In this document: piece after piece, positions 1 to 11,533 of the stretch
Numbering within the stretch: position 1 is the stretch's first letter
Layout of the letters: every line of letters starts with the position of its first letter
From: Ichthyophis bannanicus
Taxonomy: Eukaryota > Chordata > Amphibia > Gymnophiona > Ichthyophiidae
Assembly (NCBI GenBank): GCA_033557465.1
Contig: CM066031.1
Coordinates: 1,068,426,444-1,068,490,443 of the forward strand
DNA length: 64,000 nucleotides
Direction: 5' to 3'
Notes under the pieces: model-generated
The model's database searches: none
Seen by the model: only the letters and a program-made list of their open reading frames with translations
What the model was told of the DNA's origin: nothing
Position numbers and translations under genes: made by a program

Positions 1-45
1 GTATAGACTAGTTAAGGAGTTGCATTTATACTTCACCTGGGTTAG

Positions 46-215
46 CGTAGTTACTCACGTGAAACAGGGGCAGAAGGAATCAGTCTTCACATATGGGTGA
101 CATCGGTGCCAATGGTGCCTGCACCGAACCGTTTCCCCAGCTTTCAAAGAAAGCCTTTGGGAATGCCACCACTCGTGCATGGTCTACTTCCCGCCCAAGG
201 GTGCTATCTTGCTCA
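46..215 (-). repeat. DIRS-A right terminal repeat
   Basis: This block aligns with the reverse complement of the right end of DIRS-C (28012-28197). Shared blocks include the outermost TAGTTACTCAC, the segment around TCAGTCTTCACATATGGGTG, and the later stretch AAAGCCTTTGGGAATGC. Divergence from the DIRS-C copy is clearly visible. Flanking sequence left of 45 does not match other DIRS copies. Confidence 0.75.
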
Positions 216-290
216 GTCAGATGACATAGCTAGGACGCTAGTAAATATAAAACTAGGTAGGGAGGCAACTCCTAGGGGAGGAAGGAGGGT

Positions 291-388
291 TGTGAGGACT
301 GATTCCTATTGTCCCTGGAGAACACCTGTTACAGGTGAGCAACTATGTTTCTCCAGGAACAAGCAGGAAGTCAGTCCTCACATATGGG
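291..388 (-). repeat. DIRS-A internal complementary region
   Basis: It contains both terminus-like blocks back to back: a right-end block (near CTGGAGAACACCTGTTACAG) and a left-end block (near TTCTCCAGGAACAAGCAGG). In DIRS elements this region pairs with the ends of the linear intermediate to make the circle. The order and position relative to the recombinase match DIRS-B and DIRS-C. Confidence 0.75.
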
Positions 389-518
389 ACTCCCTAGCTC
401 CACGCTGCCGAGGACTGAACCATGATAGCACCAACTGTGACTGAGTCGGATAGCCGTGAGTTGCAGAAAGTGAGTCCCCAGCTGAGAGACTCTGCGACCC
501 TAGCATCCAGTGACACCA

Positions 519-1690
519 TCATTCCAGTAGCCTGAATCCAAAAGGGTCAGAGGGCAGGAGTTGCCTGCACCCCGGATAGATTATGGAGTACTGCCTGGCC
601 CAATGGGACTCGCTTTCCAGGCAATAGTGAGCTGCGAATGTATGGATTGAAGACCATGTGACGACTTTGCAGATCTCTGAGTGCAGGTTCGCCACAGATG
701 TGGCCATTGCTCTCATGCGATGCGCTGTGATCCGATGGTCCAGGGAGAGCCCGGCTTGCTCATTGGTGAGGTCAATACAGTCCACCACCCAAGTGGACAG
801 AGTTTGCTTAGTCACAGGAAGCCCCAATCTGCTGGAGTCATAGGAAACGAAAAGCTAAGGAGCTTTGTGATGGCCTTGGGACTGCTGTAGATAGATAGGA
901 CAGTGTCTGTTTGCAGCCCAATGCATGGAGTATAGTTTTGTCCCTACTGGCGTGAGGCTGCATGAAAAAAGGTGAGAAGGACCACCTCCTGGTTGAGGTG
1001 GAAAGAGAGATACCACCTTTGGGAGGAATTTTGGGTGAGTGCATAGCACCACCCTGTTCTTGTATAATCTTGTGTATAGTGGCTCTTCCACCAGGGCCTG
1101 AAGCCCACTTCTCTATAAGCAAATGTGAGAGCTACCAGGAAGGCCATGTTTCATGAAAGATAAGGCAGATGGCAAGTAGCTAGCAGCTTGATTGGTCCCA
1201 TTCTGCCGCCGGGGAACGGCCAGGGGGCTTAGACAGCAGGAGGCCCCAGAGGAACTGAGAATCCAGGGGTTGACCCTAGAGAGGTTTCCCTTCGATAGAG
1301 TGGTGATGTGCAGCAATCACACTCAGGTGCACCCTCACTGAGTTGTACTTCAATCCGGTGTGTGACAGGTGCAGTAGGTATTGGAGCACCAGTTGTACCG
1401 AGCAGGAGAATGGGTTCTCCCACCTCTCCACACACCATACCAAGAATCTATGCCTCATGGAGGGCTTGCGGGAGGCCAACAGGACCTCTTCGACCTCTCG
1501 TGGGAGGTTGAAAGGGGCCAAGTCTAGCCTTTCAGCAGCCATTCTGTTAACATTAGAGACCCCAGATTGGGGTGCAGAAGGGAGCCCTCCTTCTGGGTCA
1601 GGAGGTCCGAGGCATGGCCCAGCGGGACCAGGAGCACCACCGACAAGGCGAGCAGCAGCAGGAACCATGGTTGTCTGGGCCATCTGGGAG
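519..1690 (-). pseudogene. DIRS-A tyrosine recombinase, broken
   Basis: Degraded tyrosine recombinase (phage-integrase fold) that would join the circular DIRS DNA to the genome. Pieces in several frames align along DIRS-C. The N-terminal core-binding part is near 1276-1600 (VEEVLLASRKPS and the VLQYLLHLSHTGLKYNSVRV segment). The catalytic end is near 519-827, with the HxxR-type box ITAHRMRAMA followed by TWSSIHTFAAHYC, which holds the presumed nucleophile tyrosine. The middle (838-1147) is in other frames, with the RTHPKF-like and FHLNQEVV segments readable. Frame changes and stops mean no single ORF remains. Confidence 0.8.
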
Positions 1691-2957
1691 CGATTAGTAT
1701 TAGCACTGTCCCCTCACACTGGACCTTGAAGAGGGTCCTAGCAAACAGAGGGATTGGTGGAAAGGCATAAAGGAGGCCTTCCATCCACAGGATCAGAAAA
1801 GCATCCGCCGCTACCCTCATTAGGTGTGGCTGTCGCAAGCAGAAGCGGGGTAGCTGTGCCTTGTCTGGGGTGGCAAAGAGCTCCATCACGGGCATCTCTC
1901 AGCAGTGGAAGAGCTATGAGGCCACTCTAGGGTTCAGGCACCCTTCATGCAGCTGGAGCACCCTGCTGATTCTGTCCGCCAGGAGGATGTCCTGGCCTGG
2001 TGGGTGGACTGCCCGCAGGAGTATGTTGTTGCAAGCTGCAAAGGACAGGAGGGCACTGCCTCTTGGCAGAGGGAGTATGACCCCATGCCCCCCTGCTTGT
2101 TGACGTAGAACATGGCAACCTGGTTGTCCATCTGTACCATTACTGACTGCTGTCACAGACAGTTTAGGAACACCCATAGGGTCAGGAAGATCACCCTGAG
2201 TTCCAGAAGATTGATCTGTAGCAGGGATTCCGCCTGGGACCAGCTACCTTGCATGCGATGGTCTTCGCAGTGTGCCCCTCACCTGAGGAGGGAGGTGTCC
2301 GTGGTCAGGACCCACTGGGGTGGGGGTGCTTGGAAAGGCATTCTGGCCCAGAGGTGGCAGGGAAGTTGCCACCAGTCAAGGGACTCTGCCAGCTGGTGGG
2401 TTATCCTGATCCTGTCCTGCAATCTGTCTGTGGCTTGCGTCCACTGAGCGCTGAGGCACCACTGGACTGTTTGCATATATAGGTGGGTTAGCAGAGTCAC
2501 GTGGACCATGGAGACCATGAGGCCCAGAAGGCAGAGGAGACGATGGATTGGCACCGAGTGACGGTGCTGCACCTTCGCCGCTAACTCCCCTGAGGCAGTC
2601 CGCCCTTTCTCTGGGCAGAAAGGCCTTGACCTGCAGGGTGTCCAACTGAGCACATATGAACTCCAGACTCTGGGTTGGAGTGAGATGAGATTTGTGGTAG
2701 TTGATAAACCCCAGGTGCTGTAGCAGGAGAGTTGTGATCTCTGTGGCTTGGTGAGCCTCTGTGGCTGTGCCTCCCCTGATAAGCGAGTTGTCCAGGTAGG
2801 GGAAGACGAAGGCCTCTTGCGGACGTAGATGGGCAGCGACCACTGCTAGGCATTTTGTGAAAACTCTCTTGGTGAGGAGACCAGGCCGAAGGGTAGCACT
2901 CTGTATTGGTAGTGCCCTCCTCCTACTATGAACCTTAAGTATTGCCTGTGGGAAGGG
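1524..2957 (-). pseudogene. DIRS-A reverse transcriptase-RNase H, broken and split
   Basis: Broken polymerase of DIRS-A. The ORF at 2376-2957 reads RVFTKCLAVVAAHL and FPYLDNSLIRG, the RT active-site region, but the second catalytic Asp is Asn here. RNase H traces (DNQVAMFYVNKQGG) lie near 2090-2140 and the C-terminal part (LPRFCLRQPHLMRVAADAF, then APRWPRQPWF) at 1524-1895. The RT N-terminal half is on the far side of the CR1 insertion, at 15331-15700. The end overlaps the recombinase start, as in DIRS-B and DIRS-C. Confidence 0.8.
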
Positions 2958-3154
2958 TAACATAGTAACATAGTAACTTAGTAAATAACGGCAGATAAAG
3001 ACCAGTATGGTCCATCTAGTCTGCCCAGTAAGATGGCACGAGTAGGTGAACCTGCCACTCTGTGCAGGTCACCCCTCCCCATGACTTTGTTTAGGGCTGA
3101 ACCCACCGCTCCGTGTAGGACACCCCTGTTTGTTGAGAAATTAAATAGTTAAGT

Positions 3155-4279
3155 TTATTTTGATTTTATCCTGTTGCTGTAAAGGGATCCACTGTGTCTG
3201 TCCCATGCCATTTTGAATTCTGTCACTGTATTTGCCCCCACCACTTCCATCAGGAGGGCATTCCAAGCATCCACCACCCTTTCAGTGAAAAAGTATTTCC
3301 TGACATTGCCTTTCAGTTTACCCCCTTGCAGCTTCAAGTTATGCCCTCTAATTTTACAGCTTCCCCTTCTTTGGAAGAGGTTGGTTTGTTCATTATTTCT
3401 CTTTAAGTATTTAAAGGTCTGAATCATATCTCCCCTATCCCTCCTCTCCTCCAGAGTGTACATATTTAGGTCTTCAGGTCTCTTCTCATAAGGCTTCTGA
3501 CGCAGGCTCCAAATCATTTTAGTCTCCTTCCTCTGAACAGTTTCCAGTCTTTTTACATCCTTTGCAAGATACGGTCTCCAAAACTGAACACCGTATTCCA
3601 AGTGAGGCCTCACCAGTGACTTATACAGTGACATTAGTACCTCTTCCTTTCTGCTGGTAATTCCTCTTTGTATGCAACCCAACATCCTCCTGGCTTTTGC
3701 CACTGCCTTGTTGCACTGTTTTGCCACCTTGAGATCCTCAGAAATAATCACACCAAGGTTCTTCTCCTGGTCCGTGCACACCAACCTCTCGCCCCCTATC
3801 GCGTACATTTCCCTTGGATTTCTGCTTCCCAAGTGCATGACACTGCACTTCTTCACATTAAATCTTAATTGCCAAGCATTAGACCATTCTTCCAGCTTTT
3901 GTAGATCTTTCCTCATGTTATCCACTCCCTCAGGGGAGTCCACTCTGTTGCAAATTTTCGTGTCATCTGTAAAAAGACAGACTTTTCCATTCAGTCCTTC
4001 AGCAATATCACTCACAAATGCATTGAATAGTGTCAGGCCCAGCACCGAACCCTGGGGCACCCCACTAATTGCCCTCCTTTCATCCGAGTGAGCTCCATTT
4101 ACCATCACCTTCTGTCGTCTGTCAGTCAACCAATTTCTGATCCAGTTCACCACCTTGGGACCCATCCCCAAACTATTGAGTTTATTGATAAGCCTCCTAT
4201 GAGGAACAGTATCAAAGGCTTTGCTGAAATCCAGGTAGATGACATCCATCGCATGCCCCTGATCTAGTTCTCTGGTCAC
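3155..4279 (-). CDS. CR1 ORF2 reverse transcriptase fragment
   Basis: A 374-codon open stretch with CR1-clade RT motifs in order: YLDFSKAFDTVPH (first catalytic Asp), SGVPQGSVLG, LFTDDTKI (the catalytic DD of the usual FADDT box), and HLEYGVQFWRPYL in the C-terminal part. It ends in KYFFTERVVDAWNALLMEVV, typical of the CR1 C-terminus. The enzyme performs target-primed reverse transcription of CR1 RNA. The N-terminal RT and endonuclease are in separated segments beyond DIRS-B, so this is a remnant rather than a working gene. Conservation of the DD pair and the open frame suggests moderate age. Confidence 0.85.
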   Translation of the reverse strand: MTRELDQGHAMDVIYLDFSKAFDTVPHRRLINKLNSLGMGPKVVNWIRNWLTDRRQKVMVNGAHSDERRAISGVPQGSVLGLTLFNAFVSDIAEGLNGKVCLFTDDTKICNRVDSPEGVDNMRKDLQKLEEWSNAWQLRFNVKKCSVMHLGSRNPREMYAIGGERLVCTDQEKNLGVIISEDLKVAKQCNKAVAKARRMLGCIQRGITSRKEEVLMSLYKSLVRPHLEYGVQFWRPYLAKDVKRLETVQRKETKMIWSLRQKPYEKRPEDLNMYTLEERRDRGDMIQTFKYLKRNNEQTNLFQRRGSCKIRGHNLKLQGGKLKGNVRKYFFTERVVDAWNALLMEVVGANTVTEFKMAWDRHSGSLYSNRIKSK

Positions 4280-4789
4280 CCAGTCAAAGAACTCAATCAG
4301 ATTTATTTGGCAAGATCATCCTTTGGTAAAACCATTTTGCCTTGGATCATGAAACCTTTTGGTTTTGAGAGAGTCCATTATTCGCTCTTTCAGGAGCGCC
4401 TCCATTACTTTGCCCACCAAGGAAAGGCTCACCAGCCTGTAGTTTGTCACTTCTTCCCTGTCACCTCTTTTGTGAAGAGGTACCACATCAGCCCTTCACC
4501 AATCCTGAGGAAGTTCTCCTGTTTCCAAGGATCTGTTAAAAACATCCTTTAACTGCCCTGCAAGAACCTCTGAGCTCTTTCAGTATCCTGGGATGTATCC
4601 CATCCGGTCCCATGGCCTTGTCCGCTTTCAGTTTTGCAAGTTGTTCTAACACATCATCTTCAGTGAATGGTGTGGTATCTACTTCATTCCCATTTTTATA
4701 TTTGGGAGTCACAGGTGGTCCTTCTCCAGGATTTTCTTTAGTAAAAACAAAGCAGAAGTATCTGTTTTAGCAATTTTGCTTTTTCAATG

Positions 4790-4945
4790 TCACTTTCCAC
4801 GAGTCCGTTCCCAGCACTTCTGAGAACCGCAATTCCACCTCTGATTTTCCTCCTCTTCCTCCCGAATATACCTGAAGAAAGTTTTGTCGCCACATTTCAC
4901 ATCTTTAGCCATCTTTTCCTCTGCCTTTGATTTTGCTTTCCTTAT
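4790..4945 (-). pseudogene. CR1 ORF2 endonuclease-RT linker fragment
   Basis: The minus-strand frame reads AKDVKCGDKTFFRYIREE, matching the charged linker found between EN and RT in CR1 ORF2. The homologous position in another copy is near 57600 (-). It is cut at 4945 by DIRS-B and continues at 12876. Confidence 0.6.
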
Positions 4946-5105
4946 ATCTCCAGGAACAAGCAGGAATGTAGTCTTCACATATGGGTATCGTCGGTACTGA
5001 CAGAGCCTACGGGGGAACGCTCCCCAGCGTCCAATAGGAAAGCCTTTGGGAGCATCCCACAGCGCCTGCGTGCTGTCTTCCCGCCTTTCCAAACTGTCCC
5101 TCTCC
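4946..5105 (+). repeat. DIRS-B left inverted terminal repeat
   Basis: Begins ATCTCCAGGAACAAGCAGG and runs to the CTGTCCCTCTCC block. It is complementary to 12724-12875 with scattered mismatches. The same layout is seen at DIRS-C 21291-21453. Confidence 0.82.
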
Positions 5106-5342
5106 AGTTCTTCGTTTTCCGTGGAGCCGACAGGTCGTACATCCTGTCACCGCAGAAAATTTCCCTTCTTATTCTTCTTTTTTGTGGTCGCGCCTGCCTT
5201 CCCTTGACACTATTCTGGTACCGCCGGTTCTTCTTTAATTTTTTCTAAAAAACCACCCAAAAAACAAAACCTTTGTTTATGGAGTCTTTCTCCAGTAAAT
5301 TTCTTTTCGGGTGCCACGTGCAATTTTGGGCACTAGGCCCAA

Positions 5343-7194
5343 TGTTTTCCCTCAAAATAGAAAAACCTGTTTTGGGTTTTAAAAAGTGTTCTAAGTGTGG
5401 TGGCACCATTTCCGTCACAGACACCCATGAGTGGTGCCTCAAATGTTTAGGTCCTGACCACTCTATTTATTTCAGAGTGTGTTGCCTGTGGGATGATGTC
5501 GAAAAGGGGCCGGCAAAACTGAGCTGCTAAACTTAGCACCCTTTTTCCCTCCAATGCAGCCTCCGTGGCATCGACGTCTTCCAGGGCTTTATCTTCCTCC
5601 CATGGATCTCAGGTAACTAACCATAAATCTAGCCAGTCCTCAAAGGGTAGATCTCCTTCTGAACATCAAGATGCCTCTGGCGTTGCCCTTGAGGGACTTT
5701 CACCAGCAAAATTGCCCCGGCAGGAGGCTTCGGCTTCCAAAGCACTAATGGGGCTCCAGGATGTTCTCAAGGCTTCAACCTCGGCAGAACTACTGGTGCA
5801 TGCTCTGGGGTTCTGGCCGCTTCATCCGGCACCGATACCCAAGCATTGGCAGCGTCGATAGACCAGAGGTTCTTGGCTATTGAACGCAGTCTGGCGGCTC
5901 TTCTCACGGCCTCGATGCCCCTGAAACCGCTTCAGACAATTCAACCGGTACGAGCACCGATTGCATCGACATCAGCAGGTATTTTACCGGGACCGAGTCA
6001 TGCATCTCTATCCAGCATCGACAAGTTGTTACCGGACCACTCCGATGCCGACTTAGATCGGTACCGGTACCGTGCCTTGCACGATCACCCGGATCGGAGA
6101 TACTTTGAATCCTTGGATGAGTCTGAAGACTCTGAAAGCTCTGCCGATACCAGAGTACTTCTTCCTGAGGATTCCTCTTCTCCTCAGCGTAGGATGTCTC
6201 CACCAGGGGATATGTCCTTTCAGGATTTTATCCGAGATGTGGCCCGATGTCTTTCCATCACAGTGGCTCCTGAAAAAGAGCCTAGGGCAAAGGAATTAGA
6301 AATCCTACAATACCCTAAAGCTCCCAAGGAGGCAGCTACTTTACCTATTCATGAGATCTTCCATGATCTTATGTTAAGGATGTGGGAAACGCCTCTGACC
6401 ACATCTCCTCACTCTCAAAGACTCGACACCATGTATCGAGTTCCTCCTTGTCCTGGGTTTCAGAAGACTCAATTACCACACCATTCCATGGTGGTGGAAT
6501 CAGCCATGAGACGGATAAAGAGTGCAAAAAGGCATGCATCTAATCCTCCAGGACGTGAGTGTAGGACTCTTGACGCCTTTGGACGTCGATCCTTCCAGGC
6601 TTCCATGCTTTCTGCTAGGATCAGTTCCTATATCCTGTATATGGGAATGTTCCTTAAAGAGGTCACAGGAGACTTAGAGCTTATGAGCCCTCTCCTTCCT
6701 AATGATAAAAGGCAAGATTATCTTGCTCTTGTAAAACATGCTCAGGATGTTTCCAAGTTTGTGAATCGTGCAGCCTTTGACTGCTTTGAATGCATAAGCA
6801 GAACCTCTGCCATTGTCATAGGTGCACGTAGAATTGCCTGGCTCCAGGCATCTGACTTGGAAATCTGGGTACAGGACAAACTGGGGAATATACCTTGCAC
6901 AGGAGAGAATCTCTCTTTGGCAAGAATTGGCAGGAAAAAGCTAATGAGATAGATGCTGACAATATCACTTTGGATAGATTGTCTAAATCTACAGCTGATT
7001 CTGCGAGGAAAAGATCCTCTAAGAAACCATTCTTCAGCAAAAAGAAAAAGTTTTATCCCTCCTATACCCAGCAGGGACATCGTTTAGGTCAGTCTGCCCA
7101 AAAGGGACAGCATCAACAACCTAGGCAACAAAGGAAACCAAAAGCAGCTGAGCCTCAACCGGCTCAGCAGACTCAGCCTCCACAGGGGCTTTGA
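5343..7194 (+). pseudogene. DIRS-B Gag-like protein, frameshifted
   Basis: Structural protein of DIRS-B. The likely start is the ATG at 5343, just before GFKKCSKCGG, which aligns with the DIRS-C start. The N-terminus has a possible zinc-binding pattern (CSKC, then TDTHEWCLKCLGPDH and CC). A serine-rich linker follows (5565-5861). The capsid-like part is in the long frame at 5846-6952, with EIFHDLMLRMWETP, PCPGFQKTQLPHHS and the VPCTGENLSLARIG region. The basic, glutamine-rich C-terminus is in another frame (6895-7194). At least three frame breaks or stops separate these pieces. Homology to the DIRS-A and DIRS-C gag is clear in the LPHHS, QASDLE.WVQDK and P.C.GEN blocks. Confidence 0.8.
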
Positions 7195-7439
7195 CTCCTG
7201 TCTAGAGAACTTTGCCTTCCTGGCCCTGAACAGCCCAGAACCCTCCACCATCCCGGGAAGGTTATGTCAATTTGCCCCCAGATGGGGTCAGATAACAGCA
7301 GAAAATTGGACTCTGTCTATTGTGAGAGAGGGGTACAAGCTTCATTTCCTCCGCATGTCCCCTCCTACAATGGTAAGACAGTTCAATTCTCAGACCTCTC
7401 TCAATGACCGGTTAGGTCAAGCAGTCACTATGCTCCTTG

Positions 7440-9099
7440 CTTAAGGGGCAATAGAAGAGGTATCCATTCCCCAATGGGGTACAGGGTTCTACTCCCCCTA
7501 TTTCCTTATTCCAAAGAAAACAGGAGGACACAGACCCATTCTAGACCTCAGAGAATTGAACAAATTCCTGTTCAGAGAGAAGTTCAAAATGATTTCTCTA
7601 GGAACTCTGCTGCCATACCTTCAGAGTCAGGATTGGCTTTATTCTCTAGATCTCAAGGATGCGTACACTCATGTTCTCATCCATCCAACTCACCGAACGT
7701 TCCTTTGATTCCTGTTTCGACAGAAGCCCTACCAATACAAGGTTCTTCCTTTTGGCCTGGCCTCTGCACCAAGGGTGTTCACAAAATGCATGGCTGTGGT
7801 TGCAGCATTTCTCTGCACCCTCGGAATATTCGTCTTCCCTTACTCAGACGACTGGCTCATTCGAGCCTTTTCAGAGCCAGAGGCCAGGGTTGCTCTGTTT
7901 CACACAATGAGCATCCTTCAGTATTTGGGACTGGTCATAAACTTCCCAAAGTCCAACCTTGCTCCCACTCAATCCCTAGAGTTTATAGGAGCTCTTCTGG
8001 ATACCAGAAAGACAACGGCCTACCTTCCACAGCCTCACTGCCTTCACATTGTGCAGTTAGCTTCCCAAGCAGTGCTAAAACCTCGCCTCACTGCTCGGGA
8101 AATGTTACAGTTGCTAGGCCACATGGTATCCACCGTGTATGTGGTTCCTTATGCTCGCCTCCATATGAGGGCAGCCTAGTGGACCTTATCCACTCAGTGG
8201 ACTCAGGCGTCAGATTGCCTGTCAGACAAATTAGCAAACTCAGATCACCTTATTTTGTACCTCCAATGGTGGCAGTCACCCAAAAACATTTTGGTGGGGT
8301 CTCCTTTTTAGCAACCCCCACCCCAAGCCACTCTAACAGATGCTTCACAGGTGGGTTGGGGAGCCCACCTGCAAGCCCTCTCTACCCAGGGTACCTGGAC
8401 TCCACAGGAGGCCTATCTCCATATCAATCTCCTGGAGCTCAGAGCAATCTTCCTTGCTCTTCGAGTATTTCACACCGAGCTCAGCTACAAGACAGTCCTA
8501 GTTCAAACGGACAATCAAGTAGCCATGTTCTATGTGATAAAGCAGGGCGGAACAAGCTCTCTGTTGCTCTGCAATGAAGCTTTGCGAATATAGGCCTCTC
8601 CAGAGAGCATCAGATTCATCTCCTTGCGGTGTATCTTCCAGGCATTCAAAACTCTTGGGCGAACAGACGCAGTCGAGTTCTGCTTCCACACGAATTGTCT
8701 CTCCATGCAGACCAGGTGGCCAAAATTTTTCAAATTTGGGGAACCCCGGACATAGACCTCTTTGCAAGTCCGCTGAATGCCAAACTTCCCCGGTTCTGTT
8801 CCAGAATTCCGGCTCGAGGTGTTCAGGCCAGGGATGCTTTCCTCCTCCATTGGGATCAGGACTTCCTGTATGCCTTTCCACCCATTCCCCTAATTCCCAA
8901 AACCCTGTTCAAGCTTCAGAGAGACAGAGGTCATATGATCCTCATAGCTCCACGTTGGCCACGGCAAATGTGGTACCCTCTGCTCCTACATCTCTCTCAG
9001 GCTCCGCCTCTGGAGTTAGGATCTGCTCCAGATCTCCTTTCTCAAGAGGACGGGATGCTGTGGCATCCCACTTCCCAGTCTCTGCATCTCAGGGCCTAG
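7440..9099 (+). pseudogene. DIRS-B reverse transcriptase-RNase H, frameshifted
   Basis: Polymerase of DIRS-B, in several frames. In order: FLIPKKTGGHRPILDLRELN near 7500, SLDLKDAYTH near 7650, RVFTKCMAVVAAFL and the active site FPYSDDWLIRA (both Asp kept) in the frame at 7775-8179, and RNase H blocks WGAHLQALSTQG, INLLELRAI and QTDNQVAMFY at 8351-8593. The C-terminal extension is at 8629-9099 (DIDLFASPLNAKLPRFCSR, then APRWPRQMWYPLLLHL). Stops after the RT core (near 8180) and after RNase H (near 8591) break it. The stop at 9099 overlaps the recombinase start, the usual DIRS gene order. Confidence 0.85.
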
Positions 9100-10329
9100 T
9101 TGCTGAAAGCCTAGAACTTCACGGTCTTAACCTTTCCCAGCAGGTGAAGGATATCCTTCATGTTTCCAGGAAACCTTCCACAAGACGCTCTTATGAATTC
9201 AAGTGGAAAAAGTTTAACATATGGTGCTTGCAGAAGGGTCTTAACCCTCTTGCGTTACCTCTGGAATCATTACTGGAGTACCTCCTTCCAGGGGCGGCCC
9301 AAGGGGGGTGCGGGGCCATGTGCGGAGACACGGTGCGGGGCCTAATTTGCATAAGGTGCCTCATTTGCATAATGTTACCATACACTAAATTTTAGTAAAC
9401 ATGCCTCTTAATGAGTATATGGATAAAGAAAGACTAAAAGTTTTCTACATGGTTATAATCCAGTACCAACCGCCAGGCACATTAGGAACTACTACAAACA
9501 CTGCCCATTTAGAAGCCATAGCAAACCCGCCGTATCCTAACAGCACTACCAGGATTCAAAAAGCACCATACCCTACCTATCAAAAGGCAACACTGCAAAT
9601 ATTAAACCAATACATTTCAGAGAACAACAATACATGACCTACTGGGGAAAGAGAAGAAGTGGCAATGTCAAATAGGAATTATATAAACTGAATACCTCAG
9701 CTCAGTTACGCATGCAGAACATAAACCATCACCAAACAATGAATCACAATTTAGAAACAGGAAGACAATTAAACTGGGAACCACAAAAGCCAAACTTGGA
9801 ATGTACAACACTGTAGAAATAAAACCATAAATTAATTTCCTCTTGTACTAAACAAAGCGCAGAGGTTGATGATGCACATTTCCCAGAGCTGACATATTCC
9901 AGTTAATAAATTCAAAATAAAGAGATATTTTTCTACCTTTTGTGCATTTTTTTTTCAGTGGCAATTGCTCCAGCCACTTTCTTCAGGTTTCTTCGTGTCT
10001 TCTGCTAACTCTCCATCATCTGCTGTCCATTTGTCCTTTCTTCTCTCTTCTAGTTTTTTTCCATTCTCTCTCTCTACATTTGCTTTAACATACTAATCTT
10101 TCTCCTTTTGCTCTTTTCTCCTTCCTATTTCATCCACTCAAATTTTACCCCTCCATCCTCAATCCCCACTTACTCTCCCAATATCCGGCCAATTGTAGAT
10201 TTGTCTTCCACACAAAATATTTTTTCCCTCTCCATTTCACTCTCCCAGCTCCATCCCATTCTAATCCTCCCCAACATCAGTTCCCTTCTAGTTCCAGCCC
10301 CACCCAGCATCCACTCCCTTCTAGTCCCT

Positions 10330-11035
10330 GCATCAGCCCATTTCCAGTCCTAGCCCCCCATCAGCCCATTTCCAATCCTATCCCAGCCCCCCATCAACTC
10401 ATTTCTAGTTCTTTCCTAGCCCCATCATCAGCCCATGTCAAATCCTAGCTCCACTCAGCCCATTTCCAATCCAAGCCTACTTCCAATTCTAGCCTCTCCA
10501 TGAGTCCATTTCAATTCAAGCCCCCACCACAGCCCATTTCCAATCTTAGCACCCCCCAACAGCCTATTTCCAGTCCTATCCTAGCCCCTCCATCAGCCCA
10601 TTTCCTGTCCTAGCCCCCCCACTCAGCCCATTTCCAGTCCTAACTCCCTCCCCTCACAAACCATTTCCATTCCAAGCCCCCTCCCCATCAGCTATATGCA
10701 GTTCAAGACACCTTCCACTCAGCCCATTTCCAGTCCTAGCAACCCCCCAGCCCATTACCAGTCCTTAGCCCCCCATAAGCCCACTTCCAGTCCTAACCCC
10801 CCCATCAGCCCACTTGTAGTCTTAGCCCCCCCATAGCCCATTACCAGTCCTGACCCCCCCATCAGCCCCACTTGTAGTCTTAGCCCCCCCATAGCCCATT
10901 ACCAGTACTAACCCCCCCATAGCCCATTACCAGTCCTAACCCCCCCATCAGCCCACTTGTAGTCTTAGCCCCCACCATAGCCCATTACCAGTCCTAACCC
11001 CCCATAGCCCATTACCAGTCCTAACCCTCTCCCCC
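10330..11035 (+). repeat. C-rich minisatellite array
   Basis: Degenerate tandem array of about 25-32 bp units built on CAGCCCATTTCCAGTCCTAG and runs of C, with later units becoming more uniform (TTACCAGTCCTAACCCCCCC). It lies inside the hAT-like element. The spacing is irregular and there are no distinct spacers, so it is a minisatellite. Confidence 0.8.
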
Positions 11036-11037
11036 CC

Positions 11038-11472
11038 CATCAGTCCAGCTAAGTTAAAAAATATGAAACGCAAACCGGCTGCTGCTGCTGCTGCTGCCAC
11101 CGTGGCAGCGGTAGAATCAACCATCCCGCGGGGCCCCCCTGCCCTGCAGAGTTCTCCGTGCAATCTCAGCGCGGGCTTTTCAGAGCCACGCGAAGGGAGA
11201 GTTTCCCTTTCTTGCGGCTCTGTTAATCCCGCCGCGGGGCTGATGGGAAATCCCATCAGCCCCGCGTCGGGATTAACAGAGCCGCGAGAGGAGAAGCGCT
11301 CTCTTCGCGCGGCTCTGACAGCCGACACCGAGACTGCTTGGAGAACTCTGCAGGGCGGGGCGAGGCAGGGGGGGGTGCCCCGTGGGATGGTCGATTCTGC
11401 CGCTGCCACGGCGGCAGCGGCAGCAGCAGCAGCAGCTGGTTTGCATTTTTTAAAATCTAGCCGGGCTGATGC
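11038..11472. repeat. Large GC-rich palindrome
   Basis: Imperfect inverted repeat of about 215-bp arms centred near GATGGGAAATCCCATC (about 11246). Outer arms pair CATCAGTCCAGCTAAG with the complementary CTAGCCGGGCTGATG end, and the arms contain CTG/CAG triplet runs. ORFs on both strands here are by-products of the palindrome. Confidence 0.8.
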
Positions 11473-11533
11473 AAGATGTTTTTTGTGCAGGGCCCCCTGA
11501 AACGCGGGGTCCTGTGCAAAAAACATTCTTGCT
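11472..11533. repeat. Second short palindrome next to hAT end
   Basis: Stem-loop pairing GCAAGATGTTTTTTGTGCAG with the complementary arm ending CAAAAAACATTCTTGC around a short loop near CCCCTGAAACGCGGGG. It sits between the large palindrome and the hAT 3' end. Confidence 0.75.

Larger units (their letters stand above)
45..2957 (-). mobile_element. DIRS-A retrotransposon, 3' half (outermost element of nest)
   Basis: Minus-strand DIRS-type tyrosine-recombinase retrotransposon. Read from high to low coordinates it carries the later part of the reverse transcriptase, RNase H, the tyrosine recombinase, then the internal complementary region and a terminal repeat near 46-215. The reverse transcriptase breaks off at 2957, where the CR1 3' tail begins. 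The missing upstream part (gag and RT N-terminus) reappears at 15331-16570, so the two pieces are one element split by a later insertion. All frames contain stops or shifts, so it is a dead copy. The 5' terminal repeat is not seen. Confidence 0.85.
2958..4945 (-). mobile_element. CR1 LINE copy 1, 3' segment (inserted in DIRS-A)
   Basis: The 3' part of a near full-length CR1 on the minus strand. Its 3' end, read in sense, carries the 8-bp tandem TTACTATG, the expected CR1-type tail. The conserved 3' UTR block (GGTCTTTATCTGCC in sense) recurs at 26640, 31518 and 55067. The ORF2 reverse transcriptase lies at 3155-4279 and the EN-RT linker continues to 4945, where DIRS-B interrupts it. The element resumes at 12876-13254, 13536-13690 and 14166-15330. 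Confidence 0.88.

Noticed and set aside
10330..11035. Regularly spaced repeats that could suggest a CRISPR array
   Set aside because: Units are degenerate and contiguous without unique spacers, in a eukaryotic transposon; a minisatellite explains them.
10948..11526. ORFs of 145 and 192 codons on opposite strands with poly-Ala runs
   Set aside because: They are mirror images produced by the GC-rich palindrome and its CTG/CAG runs; no domain and no independent support.
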